From contig QANT01007065.1 in the NCBI GenBank assembly GCA_003254885.1, forward strand, positions 1-46,690: DNA of 46,690 bases, in the 5' to 3' direction. Below are positions 11,701 to 23,999 of this stretch, one piece after another; position 1 is the stretch's first letter, and each line of letters begins with the position of its first letter. The DNA is from Purshia tridentata. Taxonomy: Eukaryota > Streptophyta > Magnoliopsida > Rosales > Rosaceae. The translations under genes and the position numbers were made by a program. Under the pieces are notes generated by a model that saw only the letters and a program-made list of their open reading frames with translations, was not told the origin of the DNA and ran no database searches.

Positions 11701-13646
11701 TTTTGTATGTGATTATTTGTGTTTCCACTCAAGTGTAGTATCAGCATTCCTTTCTAGAGTGAGATATTTGTCTCCTGATATTGGCTTGGGAGCGTGGATA
11801 GGAAATTGAGGAGAGTTTTTCTGTTTGTTAGACAAGTCCTGTTTTTTGAGTTCCAAGGGTAGGGGGAAGTATGGGTTTGCATTTTTGTATTTGTAAACTT
11901 TGGCTTTTGCCTGTCATAAGTTGATGGTGGATTCTCAAGATATTGGTCAACCAAAAAAGTACCAGTCACCTGGGCCTTTGTATTTTTGAAAGGTTTTTTT
12001 CCAGATGCACAATCATGCAAGTTGATTGACTAGCGTGGAGGCGACTTGAAAGTTGACCTCGAAGACTCAACTAATAGTGTTTTGGTCCAAGATCAACACT
12101 CTTCCCAACTTAGCTTGCCAAAGAGGTGCACTAATTGTTCAATATCACTACATGGTCCCTTAAACCTACCTAGTCTAGGTCTGGGCTGTAGAGCTTATCC
12201 TAACCATGCTACTCAAATTATTTTGAAGGCTGGGTGCAGTCGTGACATTGTCTTGATTTCTCTTTTAGTCTTGAAATTTTTGAGTTCTCAAGTTGTTTGG
12301 TGTTCTAGATATCTTCATCAATATATGCATCATGAAATTTGCAGTTGCGAAAGTCTTGAAAACTTAAAACTATTGTAATTCATATGATTAATTGCACCCT
12401 CATTCTTCTGTAGACATGTTTCTTGCCCTTGATAAAGATATGAATGGAACATTGAGCAAGCAGGAACTTCAAGAATATGCAGATGGGACATTGACTGAAA
12501 TTTTCATTGAAAGAGGTATGCATAAATAATAATAAAAAGAATCCATGATTTGTACTATGTACATGTTCATTTACTTGAAAATGCTAAGAAATCAATCTGA
12601 AATTTCATTTCTGAGGATTTCCACACACTATGCAATATCTCATAGGCTTTTCTTCAGCTCGTTTCTTTCCTGGTAATATAATTTAATATATAGATCAACT
12701 GCAGTCTAATATGTTAAAATGCATTGTTTTTACTTCTATTCATGCTTTTCATTTGATATGCCCTTGACAGTGTTTGATGAGCATGTTCGCGGTGGAAAAA
12801 TTGGTGGAGGAAATTCTAGGGAGATGGACATTGAAAGTTTTCTGGACTTTGTCCTCGCCTTAGAAAACAAAGACACTCCAGAAGGGTTGACATATTTATT
12901 TCGGTGTCTTGATCTTCAAGGAAGGGGTTACCTTACAACAGCTGATACACATGCCCTATTCAGGTGAACATTGTCTGCTTTTAACTTGTCTGTGGGGGCA
13001 CTTATCAGAAGCCTAAAAGAGAAAAAAAAACAATTTATTTTGAGGTACTCAAAATTTATTCTGTGCTTTGCTTGGCTGCTGGTGCAAAATCTGAGCATAC
13101 TTCTCACTGAGCAACCAAGCAGAGAGATAAATGGAAGTAAAAGAAGGGGAGCATCCAAAAGCTGGGATGTTTCCCGATACAATCTTCCTACACTAAACCT
13201 CTGTAGTATTTTCCTGCTTGCAGTACTTGAGCAAATATCTGCAAGTCTCAGATTGTCAGAGACATAAATCCCATTAATGTGCTCATCAATATATGACATC
13301 ATTAGTGGCATTGAATAGTATGAAATTACAGATATATGTTTTAGCACTTATCCCTTAGAATGTTGTGTCAGCTGAAATATCTCATTTCTTGGACTTGTGA
13401 AACAGGGATGTACACCAGAAATGGATTGAGGGTGGAAACTATGAATTGTGTATTGAGGATGTAAGGGATGAAATCTGGGACATGGTTAAGCCTGCTGATC
13501 CACTAAGGATAACTTTGGCTGATTTACTAGCTTGCAAACAGGGAGGCACTGTAGCCAGCATGCTCATAGATGTGCGTGGTTTTTGGGCCCATGACAATAG
13601 AGAAAATCTTCTCCAAGAAGAGGAGGAACCCGAAGAAGAATCGTAA
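8701..13646 (+). CDS. TON2: PP2A regulatory subunit B'' TONNEAU2/FASS
   Basis: Twelve exons keep phase: 8701-8839, 9554-9645, 9832-9894, 10004-10102, 10397-10555, 10767-10838, 10973-11105, 11344-11408, 11541-11616, 12414-12515, 12771-12963 and 13406-13646. They give 477 aa and stop TAA; the family is about 480 aa. The N-terminus starts MYSVSSDGEG. Two canonical EF-hand loops are visible, D198-x-D-x-D-G..E209 and D306-x-D-x-N-G..E317. The C-terminus ends in an acidic Glu-rich tail. In Arabidopsis, TON2/FASS targets PP2A within the TTP complex (with TON1 and TRM proteins) to cortical microtubules. There it controls preprophase-band formation and division-plane choice. The intron after exon 2 starts with GC instead of GT (9646-9647). 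The start is the first ATG matching the conserved N-terminus, with a GA-rich leader upstream. Confidence 0.96.
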
Positions 13647-14958
13647 ATGCACAAATGATTTGGATATTTTTCCCCTTGCTAACAAATTTAGTGAGTTCCT
13701 TTTGGTTTTGTTTTGTTTTTTATTTTATTTTGTTTTAACGAGATGTATTGCTTTGAATTGTAGTTATCCTTGTAGAATTGTGTATGTTTTTGTGACGTGT
13801 AAAATAACAATATACTTAATTAATGATAAAAATGCCTTAAAGGGAAATCCTTGTGTAGCTATCTCTGTCTTTGTCTCTGTCTCTCTCTGTCTCCCACACA
13901 CACAAGAAAGCAAGCAGATGTTTGTGAGATCAAACCGACTCTTTAAAGACACACCTGCTTGCCACGCGAGACGTCAAATAAAGGGGAAAGAAACACTGCT
14001 TGCAGGGAGATAATCTCCAGGGGATGCTACCATGGGGGCATGCTTTAGAGGGATATTTCCATTTTGACTACCATGCAGTGCAGGGTTCCCACTTTGACTA
14101 GGCTTATTTATTTATTTATTTTTAAAGCCAGTCCATCTTTATAAATAGAATTTGAGGCATTTAAAAAGAGAGTTGTGGTTATTAACTTTACAGGAAAGGT
14201 TTGAATTCAAGTGTATAAGAAAAACTTTTGTTTTTGACTAATTAGACTAATTCCAATTAACATATAAACTTCTCACTCTCCAACAATTTGAACTGTTGCA
14301 ATTGACAAAATGGCTAGCCTGCATCGTGTAAGCCTTGATTGTCAAATGACAGTGATTCCATTAACTTTGGGTATTTGTATCTTTTGTACATGTAGAGAAT
14401 GGAATATTGCAATATTGGAAGAAAAATGGGAAATAACAATGACAAAGATCTTCCACAGGTGCAGACTAGGGGCTTCTATTTCTACCATTCTTCAGACTTC
14501 AAAGTTACATGTCCGATATCTCACATTCAAAACATGTCAATTCTCTAGCTAGTCCTTTCTGAGCTTGCCCTGTATATAGAAATCTCGGACTGGAATTAAG
14601 TTCAGTCGACTGAACAGAGGCAGCATCTCATAAATGAGAACCCAATATGCCAATAATGGTCCACCAAGCAACTCCTGCTAACATGAGATTGTCATTTCAT
14701 TAGAAAATCAGGCCCTGCTTCTCGAATCCTTCCATTTAGTCTTTGTCATGAATGCAACTTCGAATTTTGTTGTGGTTAAACATTAAAGCCCTCATAAGTC
14801 ATAAAGCTTTGCTCATTACCTTCTTCAATGACCCAGCTAACCCCATGCCTTAGCAAGCAGCTCTGACTTTCTTGTTGAGGAGACCACCATACAAAATCTC
14901 ACAGTTCTTCCCAAGAATAGGCAAGTTCAGAAATTAGTCTGAAATTTTTCTCAAACAT
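13647..14958. other. Convergent intergenic region, TON2 / RING gene
   Basis: This stretch holds the 3' UTR of TON2 (T-rich with TTTTATTTTATTTTG near 13710-13735) and, on the other strand, that of the RING gene. CT/CA low-complexity sequence lies near 13861-13902 and a TTTA run near 14104-14122. Open frames here have no exon-like features or family resemblance. Confidence 0.6.
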
Positions 14959-16373
14959 TCAACGCAGCCTTTTATACTGAACCACCGCATCATAGGTTTC
15001 CATGTTAAATGAACTCTCTGCAAAACATCTGAAGGGAAATGGTTTCCTGTTAGAAAACATTTACAAGCAAAGCAACAAATGATAAAGAGATTACTTTCTT
15101 TCTTCACCTCTACAGAGAGTAAGCTGAAGTAAATTATAAAAAAGCAGCCTAACAAATGTTTATGCAACTGAATAATTTTCTTTATTTACAAATAAACAAA
15201 AGCAACATAACATTATGAAACAAATGTTTCTCAGTTAGGCCAACTGAAACACAGTGAACAGCAAGGACTCAAGTTTTCAAGCTCGAGCAGCACCAAACAC
15301 AAATGCCTTAGACGATAAAGCTTAAAGGTAAATTAAACTACCTCAATTCATGCCAAAACACATCGGTACGGTCCAGCAAAAAGGGGCGCAACGGTGCAAG
15401 GAAGTCATTTCGGACGTCAAGCTGTCCTGAAGGGACATGACCCTTGTTTTCAAGGCTTGCAATAAACAGTGAGGTAGCCACATGAACAATAATAGATGGC
15501 TCTTGGTCTCCAAGAAGAGCCTGCAGCTCCCTTCGAATCCACGGTTCTATTCTTTGCATCATTCTCTCTTTTAGAGCATCATTTACTGAGACACTCTGAA
15601 ATTTCAGAGACAAAATACAATTCAATTCACCATTTCTTTAATAATCAATCATTTGGGATATTAATTTAAACAGATAGTGAATAATGGCAGGCACAAACCA
15701 CTTGACGTCGATTTCTTGGAGCTGAAGGAACAGCTTGCAAGCATCTATCATATACACTGCTTCCAAAAGAAAACAAATAAAAAAGTAAATACAAAACCCA
15801 ATTGCCAAAATTTGAAGCAATAAAATTCACTTCGTAAAGTTACCTGGCACGCCATTGAAGCTTTCTTTCGGCAATCACATCAGCAGTCACAGATCCTGGC
15901 CGTCCAAACGATCGCCGCCACGGCAACGACCTCGATCGCCGCCGATCACTATTTATCACAACTTAAAATCAGATTTTCAACAAACCCAATGACCAAAAAC
16001 TAAATATTCAGAAAGCAACAGACCTTAATGGATGTTGGTTTCGAAGGCTGAAGCTTCTAGAATTATCATTCAGAGGCGATAAATGCTCTTTGCGGAAGCT
16101 TCGAGAAGAGAGGCTGATGTGGGAGAACCAAGAAGCGAAGTGGGCGTTGCAGAGAGGGCATTTCCGTCTCAAGCTGCTCCATTTGCGAATGCACTCGAGG
16201 CAGTACGCGTGCTTACAGGCGATGAGCACCGCGGCGCTGCGACTGCGAGCTTCCAGGCCTGCCAAGCAAATTGGACAATTTTGCCCTCGGATTGCCGGCC
16301 ATATTACCCTCCGGACCAGCTTCTCCCGGCTGCTGCTGCTTCTCTCCGACGGTTCTTCTGAAGACGATTCCAT
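14959..16373 (-). CDS. RING-finger protein, plant TOPORS-like probable E3 ubiquitin ligase
   Basis: Five exons join in phase: 16373-16024, 15948-15844, 15756-15699, 15595-15342 and 15028-14959, giving 278 aa and stop TGA. A C3HC4 RING lies near the N-terminus: C33-x2-C36-x16-C53-x-H55-x2-C58-x2-C61-x10-C72-x2-C75. A Ser-rich start precedes it. An Arg/Ser-rich linker with SLPWRRSFGRPGS follows, then a conserved helical C-terminal region (RIEPWIRRELQALLGD, DRTDVFWHELRCFAES) typical of plant proteins annotated as TOPORS-like E3 ligases. The RING would bind two zinc ions and recruit an E2; substrates are unknown. The gene is divergent from APC7, with about 1.5 kb between start codons. The first ATG of the exon was taken as start. 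A short apparent stop at HELR is actually the GTAG donor of the last intron. Confidence 0.88.
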
Positions 16374-17856
16374 AAGGAGAAAGAGAAAGAGAGAGCCACA
16401 CAGGCTGACTGACGAAGAAGCTATTTGTGGACCACTATTTGGGCCGAGGTGCTCGAGGCGGTTCTGTTAGCTTAGGCCCAATTTCCAGAGGAGAATGACA
16501 CAATTCTTGGTGTCGTTTTCTCCAAAAGTCATTTTTAGGGGAATTTAACATAATAACCCATTTTTCCGGGAAATTTAACTTAATAACTCATTTTCCCCTA
16601 TTTCTTTTATAATCCCTCATTCCCAAAAATTACTTTTATAGTGATGCTATCTACACACCCTTTACTTGCCTCCTACCCCTTCTTCTTGTTAAATTATATA
16701 ATTTTTCAATACTTACCCCCAAAAATACCTTTGTTACATTGAGAAAAAAAAAAAAAAACCAACAACTCTATCCCTGACCTTGCCCTCAACCACCTCCCAT
16801 CATAATTGTTGCCAATAGTCCNAAAAAAAAAACCAACAACTCTATCCCTGACCTTGCCCTCAACCACCTCCCATCATAATTGTTGCCAATAGTCCGACCG
16901 GCCTCCACTCACTCTCTCTCTCTCTCTTAACCCATCTTGATCTTTTTTCTTCTATGTCTTTTTCCTTTTCCCCCCCTCTCTCTCTCTTCCCTCTTCTTCC
17001 CTTCTCTATATTCTATTGTAAAGGAAGGCTAGAAAGAGATGAAGAGAGGAGGGAAAAGAGAGAGAAAGCGGGGTTAGTCGGTTGGTTGAACTACCGATAA
17101 TAATGGAGGTGGACAATGGTTGGGGGTAGGGTTGGGGTCGAGAATGACTTGCTATTAGGGGTTTTGTACAAAAAAGAAATTTGTGTCCTTTATGATCTTT
17201 TAATGTCATGATAAAATTGTAATTTTAAAAATAAAAAGAGTGGGGGTGTGAAGTGAGAAAAAATAAGATGTGAATATAGTAATTATTTAATTTTATGACT
17301 CTTTGACCGCTTTTCAGACTAAAATACCCCTTAGGTTGATATGTCATTAAACTTTAAGTTGTATGTTTAATAAAAACAAAATAAAACATTTGTTGAAAAC
17401 TTGACGAAACAAGAATAATTTCATCCATTTAGGTGTGCTATTCACTCCTCACTTGTAAATCCTATACTTTCTTACTAATCCATCTATTTCCGTCCCACTC
17501 ATCTTTTCCTCCTTGTCAATATATAGAGTCATTATATATTGCTTAAGATACAAATATTTTGTCCTACATATAAATCAAAATTTAAGAACTCCATAGAAAA
17601 ATTTCAAAATTGTAAGGACCAAAATAGAAAACCAGACAAAATTCAAGGGCCTCAATGTATGTAACCCTTAATTTTAAATTTTGAAGAAATTGTAAATTAC
17701 TAGTCTCCTTGGAAACCAAATTCACGCCCATAGTTGTGCAGCAAACTGACAGTGAGTGGTTTGGGTTTCACTTCCAGAGAGTGACAGACTGACGCCAATC
17801 GGTTCAAAAAATTTCAGTGACAAAAGCAAAGCTTTGCACCAACGGAGCTGGCAACC
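16374..17856. other. Divergent intergenic region, RING gene / APC7
   Basis: Shared upstream region of two divergent genes. It holds two copies of a short AATTTAAC-type direct repeat near 16540-16600, a 63-base exact duplication around an N (16759-16895), and CT-rich tracts near 16908-16927 and 16970-16990. The rest is AT-rich sequence. No TATA box could be assigned with confidence for either gene, as is common for housekeeping genes. Confidence 0.55.
16759..16895. repeat. Exact 63-base duplication around a single N
   Basis: Bases 16759-16821 are repeated exactly at 16833-16895. The two copies are separated by N at 16822 and an A-run. The first copy is also preceded by an A-run (16744-16758). 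Both ends sit in a homopolymer, so this is probably an unmerged contig overlap rather than a real duplication. Confidence 0.85.
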
Positions 17857-20800
17857 ATGGACGTCCCCAAGGATCAAATCGCAGCTCTCATGGAGCATGG
17901 CCTGTACAACTCAGCTCAAATGCTCGTAATGTTTCCACTCCTTTTCCAAATTTTCTTTTCAGCTGTTGATACTCGTGCTAATTGAAATTTTGAAATTTTG
18001 TGTGTGTTTGGATAGAGTTGTTTTCTCGTTTCGTCACCAGCTGCTAATGCCGAGATGACTCCACACCTTAAAGCTGAAAGCTTGGTCAGAATCTTCACCT
18101 CCATTTCCTTCTCTCTCTCTCTCTCTCTCGCTCTATTTAAATTTTTTTTTGGTGCAGGTTCTTCTTGGCGATTCATTGTTCCGCGAGAGGGAGTATCGCA
18201 GAGCAATTGTAAGAAAAACGCACACAAACACCATAAATGAATACCCATTTTCACTAATTTCGTATTATAAATTGATAATGCACAAATTAGTGACCTTGCA
18301 CAAAGCAAATGACCCTTTACATAGAACAAAAATGGCCCTTAACTTAGTACTCATATTAAGGACGTATCTAAACAGTGTGGGAGTTCTTTTTATAAATAAT
18401 TATGCTTTTATGTCATAAGTTTTGAAGGGCTTCAACTTTCAAACTTCAGGTGGATTTATTTATCTATTTATTTACTTCAGGTTTCTATACAGAAAGGAAG
18501 TTTATATAAAGTTTTCTTGTTTACTGGCAGCATACGTACAAGCAAGCATTGCAATATTGCAAGATTATTTCCAAAACAAATCCAACATCTTCTAGAAGTT
18601 CGTTGTCATCAAACAGGTCGTCTTCTCCAAATTTGTTTAACGTTTCAGGAATTAATGAGAATGAGGTAGGCTGATTTCATTCCTCATATAGTTATTTTTT
18701 CCGTCTTCAGCTTACTCAGGTCATGATAGAATTTCTTTTCTGCTTTTTTGTTACTTATACAAAGCTCCCTTCTCTTATACACGACAGGTGAAGTTCAAAA
18801 TTGCGTCTTGTCATTGTGCACTTAGTGAGAATGGAGCAGCCCTCGCTGAGGTACACACACGTACAGTCATACACTCATGTTGAGAGGCACCAAAAATCAT
18901 AAATTAAATTGTGTAAAGTATTTGGGGCTGAATATGAAGAAGTTTAGAAACTTCTATTGTAAAATTTGTTGGTTTTACTCAGGGATTGCTTCCTTTTTTC
19001 TCTTATTTTTTTTTTCTATTTATTTCTCCTATATATATATTATGTATTTCATGTGGCACTCATGACACTTTTTTTTTTCCTCTCGGTCTGTTGCACTTTT
19101 AAAACTTTGCAGATGGACAATATTCCAAGCAAAGTGAGAAACTTGCAGATGAATCTGTTGATGGGAAAGCTTTATCGGTATTCTAGACAGAATCGTTCTG
19201 CAGTTTCTTGTTTCAAAGAGTGTCTAAGGTTTGTCACTCAAATTGTATTTGTATTTCATAAATGTAGATATCTTGAGATTTTCTCTTTTATTGTATCATC
19301 TTTTTATATTAATGCTGCTTCATCTTTGGTGCCTTTTGACAGACAATGCCCTTATGTAATTGAGGCTATCATAGCTTTAGCAGAATTAGGAGTTGCTGCC
19401 AAGGACATTATTTCATTGATTCCTCAGGTTTGTTTGTGAAGCCTGAAACCATTTAAATTTGGCTGGCCAAATATTGTTAGCACATCTAGAGTCATGTTAA
19501 GTTTTTTTTTTTTCAATCTTGTTGTGGATGCCCTGTTAAGTTTGTCACAATGAAACTGTATTTGACTTCTGCTTTATGCAGAAAAGAATTGCAGGGTCTG
19601 TATGCGACATATAAACTCATCAGGCCATTGTTCTCTGACTATGTGTATAGTGCTCCTTTAATTGTTACTTGGATAAGTTAAATACTGTACTCCACAGCTC
19701 ATAGGTAGTCCGTTAGTAATTTGTTGGCACCCAAATTTGATTGCAAAAGATGACTTGACTTTTATAACGTATCAAGTTTATATTAAATGAAGCATACTGA
19801 ACATTAATTAATTAGGGATGCAATCGCATTAGCCATCTAAAGGCTTTCTCTAGCTTGTATAACATTTAAATCTTTAGAAATTTTAGTCTGTACTTCAATA
19901 AAATAAAAAATTTTATTAGGTGTTCCTCTCAAAGTTTTCTCAATTCTGTTTCTTGACTCTCAATTTCAGACTCCAAATAGAAGCGGGAGGGCTCCATTTG
20001 ATCATTTTGAATCGAGTCGTTGGCTGCAAGTAAGTAACAAATGAGGAAGTAGATGCCATTTATTATTAATTATCATGTTGGACAGTTCTTCCTCTTTTAT
20101 GCTATGCGTGTTTAGATGGCTTCATATCCACTTGAACAGCTCCATTGTTCCTGTATTAAGTTTGTTTGGATAGATGGATAATCGAGTCGTTGGCTGCAAG
20201 TAAGTAACAAATGAGGAAATAGATGCCATTTATTATTAATTATCATGTTGGACAGTTCTTCCTCTTTTTACTATGCATGGTTAGATGGCTTCATATCCAC
20301 TTGAACAGCCCCGTTGTTCCTGTATTAAGTTTGTTTGGATAGATGGATATTGCAAGGTGAATTTTGTTTTATAGTCATCATATAACCTCTGATGACAACT
20401 TTTTGTTGGTTGGTCGGCCTATGTCATTGGTTTATCGTGCATGAGAAAAAGATACAGTTCCAGTTTAGCTTGTCCATAATTATTCTTCTAATTTATTATA
20501 TATAATATAAATAATGGAAAGAAGGCAGGAATTGGAAAACCCCAGTTACCTCAACAAATTTGTTACATTGTTTTTCTCTGTGCAGCGCTATGTGGAGGCC
20601 CATTGTTGCATTGCTTCGAATGATTACAAAGGTAAAAGGAACATTTTCTTCTTAGAGGGTTTATTCGTGTGCGTGTTTTGTGGAAACTTGAGGATCATGA
20701 TAAGGCATGCTTCATAGTCAACACTGCATGCATCGGAGGTCTTAGTTATTTACTGATTTAATGTGTGAACTATATGCAGTGACACTTCATCTTGTAAAAT

Positions 20801-21426
20801 TTCTATGGCTAATCTTTTTCTCTAGATGGTTTTTCATGTTATTCTGCCAACAACCCAGTGATTGTGTAAAAATTTTCTTCGGTTACCATATTTTCTTCAG
20901 GCGAAGAGGAAGCAAGATATAACTGTTGGATAATGTTCTAGATGGAAGTAGACAATTTAGAAACTGCTATTTATAGCAGTTTTCATTTGATTTTATTTCA
21001 TAATCTTTCCCAATCCTAGATGTAGTTTCATGATGTTATTAGTGGAACTTCTACTTGCATTATCTGTTTGAGTAATGATGGATGATTGATGCGTACATGC
21101 TTACGGTTTATAATATTCATTTTTGGTGTTGCAGGTGGTCTGGAACTCTTTACCGACCTCTTACAACGTTTCCCTAATAATTTGCACTTGTTACTTGAAG
21201 TTGCAAAGGTTAGAACTGATTGTATGTACAATTTGATTGTCTTAAATGTTATATTTACTATGTTGTTTCTAGCAAGAAAAGAATGAAAGCATTTTTGACT
21301 TCTGCTTTTGTATATGTAAACCTGTATGTGAAGGTTGAAGCTATTGTTGGGAAAAACGATGAGGCTATAATGAATTTTGACAAGGTAATTAAAATTTCTA
21401 GTTATTATGGTAATGCAACTGATCAT

Positions 21427-21521
<95 letters not shown>

Positions 21522-23999
21522 ACATACACGTGCATGCTCACACACGTATGCACATTCACCCCTAAACAAATGCATGGCATGCAAATACATTCTCACACTT
21601 TCAAGTTGATTTCTTTACAGGCTCGATCAATTGATCCATATGTTGTAACTTATATGGATGAGTATGCAATGCTTCTAAAGTTAAAGTCTGATTTTTCAAA
21701 GCTAAACAAATTAGTGCATGATTTGCTGATTACTGATTCTACAAGGCCAGAAGTTTTTGTGGCCTTATCTGTGCTTTGGGAAAAGAAAGATGAGAGAGGA
21801 GCTTTGTCCTATGCTGAGAAGGTCTGTTCGTCAAACTAGAGTAAGCTTGCTGGATCCTTTTCTTTTTATTATTAAATATCTCATAAGTTCCCAATTTATT
21901 TTCAATCAGAGCATACGAATCGATGAGAGGCACATACCAGGTTTTATAATGAAGGTATTTATATGCTCTTATATTTGATAGGCTGGAGCTTCTATGCTTA
22001 TGAATATCTCAGTATCTTTCTTCTTACTCTGTTCTCAATGATAAAAATTCCTTTCAAGCTTTTAGGGCAACCTGTTGTTATCAATGAAGCGAGCAGAAGC
22101 AGCTGTAATTGCCTTCAGGGCAGCTCAAGAGTTAAGACCTGATATTCGTTCATATCAAGGTGGGATTGTAAGGCGCAAATACTCACTTGCATGACATGTC
22201 TACCATTGACTTATTCACATTTGTGCAACCATTTTGTAAAGAAAGAAATATCAAGTTAAAAGCTTAATGATCTGGGGTAAAAATGCTCACTTGCATGACA
22301 TGTCTACCATTGACGTATTCACATTTGTGCATCCATTTTGTAAAGAAAGAAGTATCTAGTTAAAAGGTTAATGATCTGGGTCTCAATTATGATTTCAGGT
22401 TTGGTTCATTCTTATTTAGCTCTCTCTAAAATAAAAGAGGCTTTATATGCTTCCAGGGAGGCTATGAAGGCCATGCCTCAATCTGCGAAGGCTCTAAAAT
22501 TAGTAGGGGATGTGCATGCGAGTAACTCTGGTGGTAGGGAGAAGGTAAACCAGTAACAGGGCATTTCAGCATTCACTAAGAAGTCAAGTTTGCCTCCTAT
22601 TTATTCAACCTAATCTTGAAACAGGCAAAAAAGTTCTATGAGTCAGCCCTTAGGCTGGAACCTGGTTACCTTGGAGCTGCATTAGCTCTCGCTGAGCTTC
22701 ATGTTATTGAAGGCCGCAATGGGGATGCTGTGTCTCTGCTAGAGCGATATCTCAAGGACTGGGCTGATGACTCTTTGCATGTCAAACTCGCTCAAGTATT
22801 TGCTGCAACAAATATGCTGCAAGAAGCATTATCACATTATCAAGCTGCATTGAGGTTAGACATTATGTTATATATCCATAATCACTCTCAGGGCAAAGCT
22901 GCATTCTGACTGAGCTTTCACTAGGGTTTGTGTATGCTGTGGAAATTTAGAGTCCTCATAAATAGCATTTTGAAGTAGACGCCATAAAGATTGATGTCAT
23001 TCAAAAGGTTAAAAGCCAACTATTGAAGGCATAGGGTCATAATTTAGTTTTCTTGAGATTAACACACTTTTGATTTGTCTTCATATGCCATTTTTTTTTC
23101 AAGGCATCATACAAACCAATGCTACTACCTAAATTAAAATAAGGTCATTGAATCTCTTGAGGTGTTCTAATTAACACCCTGAATGTTGTTTATATATGCT
23201 GTCTTGGCATGATCATAAAATGGCTGAAAATGCTCACAGTTTTATTTTCTGACATGCATTGCAGGATAAACCCACAGAATGAAGCTGCGAAAAAAGGTTT
23301 AGAGCGCTTAGAGAAACAAATGAAGGTTTGTCTTCCTATTTATACTTCTCAGGAAACTTTAATAATTTATAGTGCTTCCTCTACCGCAAGTGGTATGCAC
23401 TTTGCTTCAGAGTAATTTTAGGTTACATTTAAATATGTTGATTAAAAATGAAGTATTTGAACTTAAATTCTTATATGTAAATTGTTTAATGGAACTTTAG
23501 AAGTACTAATTTTTTTTACATGTAAATTTGACTATTTGAACTATAATGAATTTCAAATATTCAAGAAAAAAGTTTCATTTTGAATTTTTCTCTAATTCAC
23601 TTAATCATAGAGTTTTTTTTTTTTTTTTTAATCTATAACAAAAAGTATCAAAACTCNTTTTTTTTGTAATCTATAACAAAAAGTATCAAAACTCTCTTTT
23701 TATGTCTTTTAACATTTGATGCAAACAGTTTAAATTGTATAGTTAAATCTAAATACGTCATTTTAAATCCACACATATGCAACCATGGTCTATTCTGATG
23801 TAATGATTTAATAATTCTGTAATATAGTAATAATGGTGAGGCAATTACTTACTAAAACGTAGGTAATTCAGCAAGATTCATTTTTTTAATTTAAAAGTTG
23901 TACTTTCTGTAGGGGGTGGATCCAGATGCACCTGATGAAGACGAAGAAAATGAGATTGAGGATGCTGATGGAGACCAAGAAGAGACTGAGCTTTTATGA
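17857..23999 (+). CDS. APC7: Anaphase-promoting complex subunit 7 (TPR protein)
   Basis: Eighteen exons join in phase: 17857-17925, 18016-18084, 18158-18208, 18531-18665, 18788-18850, 19113-19228, 19343-19427, 19970-20029, 20586-20631, 21135-21208, 21334-21384, 21621-21821, 21910-21954, 22066-22159, 22399-22544, 22625-22854, 23265-23325 and 23913-23999. They give 560 aa and stop TGA, close to the usual plant APC7 length (about 560). The protein starts MDVPKDQIAALMEHGLYNSA. It has a Ser-rich linker in exon 4 (about residues 80-101) and then a chain of tetratricopeptide helices, for example AKKFYESALRLEPGYLGAAL. An acidic tail rich in Asp/Glu follows. APC7 is a scaffold subunit in the TPR lobe of the APC/C, the ubiquitin ligase that degrades cyclins and securin. 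Introns carry several local duplications and a microsatellite, but every exon is intact. Confidence 0.96.
20011..20352 (+). repeat. 170-base tandem duplication including end of APC7 exon 8
   Basis: The unit starting ATCGAGTCGTTGGCTGCAAG at 20011 restarts at 20181. The last 19 bases of exon 8 (20011-20029), its GTAAGT donor and about 145 bases of intron are therefore repeated inside intron 8. The copies differ at a few sites, such as GAGGAAGTAG versus GAGGAAATAG. No acceptor lies immediately before the second exon fragment. Confidence 0.92.
21430..21532 (+). repeat. Compound (CT)n(CA)n microsatellite in APC7 intron 11
   Basis: About 18 CT units run directly into about 25 CA units with a few CATA interruptions. 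It lies between exon 11 (ends 21384) and exon 12 (starts 21621), and is likely length-polymorphic. Confidence 0.95.
22172..22380 (+). repeat. 104-base tandem duplication in APC7 intron 14
   Basis: The unit with CTCACTTGCATGACATGTC starts at 22182 and again at 22286. Both copies end in TTAATGATCTGGG. About ten substitutions separate them, so it is older than the exon 8 duplication. Confidence 0.9.
23613..23694 (+). repeat. Duplication around a single N in APC7 intron 17
   Basis: A T-run followed by AATCTATAACAAAAAGTATC and seven more bases (to 23656) is repeated at 23668-23694, after N at 23657 and another T-run. It has the same form as the duplication at 16759-16895, and is probably an assembly join at a homopolymer. 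Confidence 0.82.

Noticed and set aside
12928..13347. 139-aa minus-strand frame
   Set aside because: It spans TON2 exon 11 end and intron 11 on the opposite strand, has no domain, and overlaps a well-supported gene.
15338..15345. Apparent stop codon ending the TOPORS-like protein at HELR
   Set aside because: The TAG is part of a GTAG donor. A further exon (15028-14959) continues the conserved C-terminus in phase.
16083..16470. Two plus-strand frames opposite the RING exon
   Set aside because: They are shadows of the minus-strand RING coding exon, which has the C3HC4 pattern and phase-consistent exons.
21398..21580. Frames of alternating Cys-Val or Arg-Glu across intron 11 of APC7
   Set aside because: They are products of the CT/CA microsatellite.
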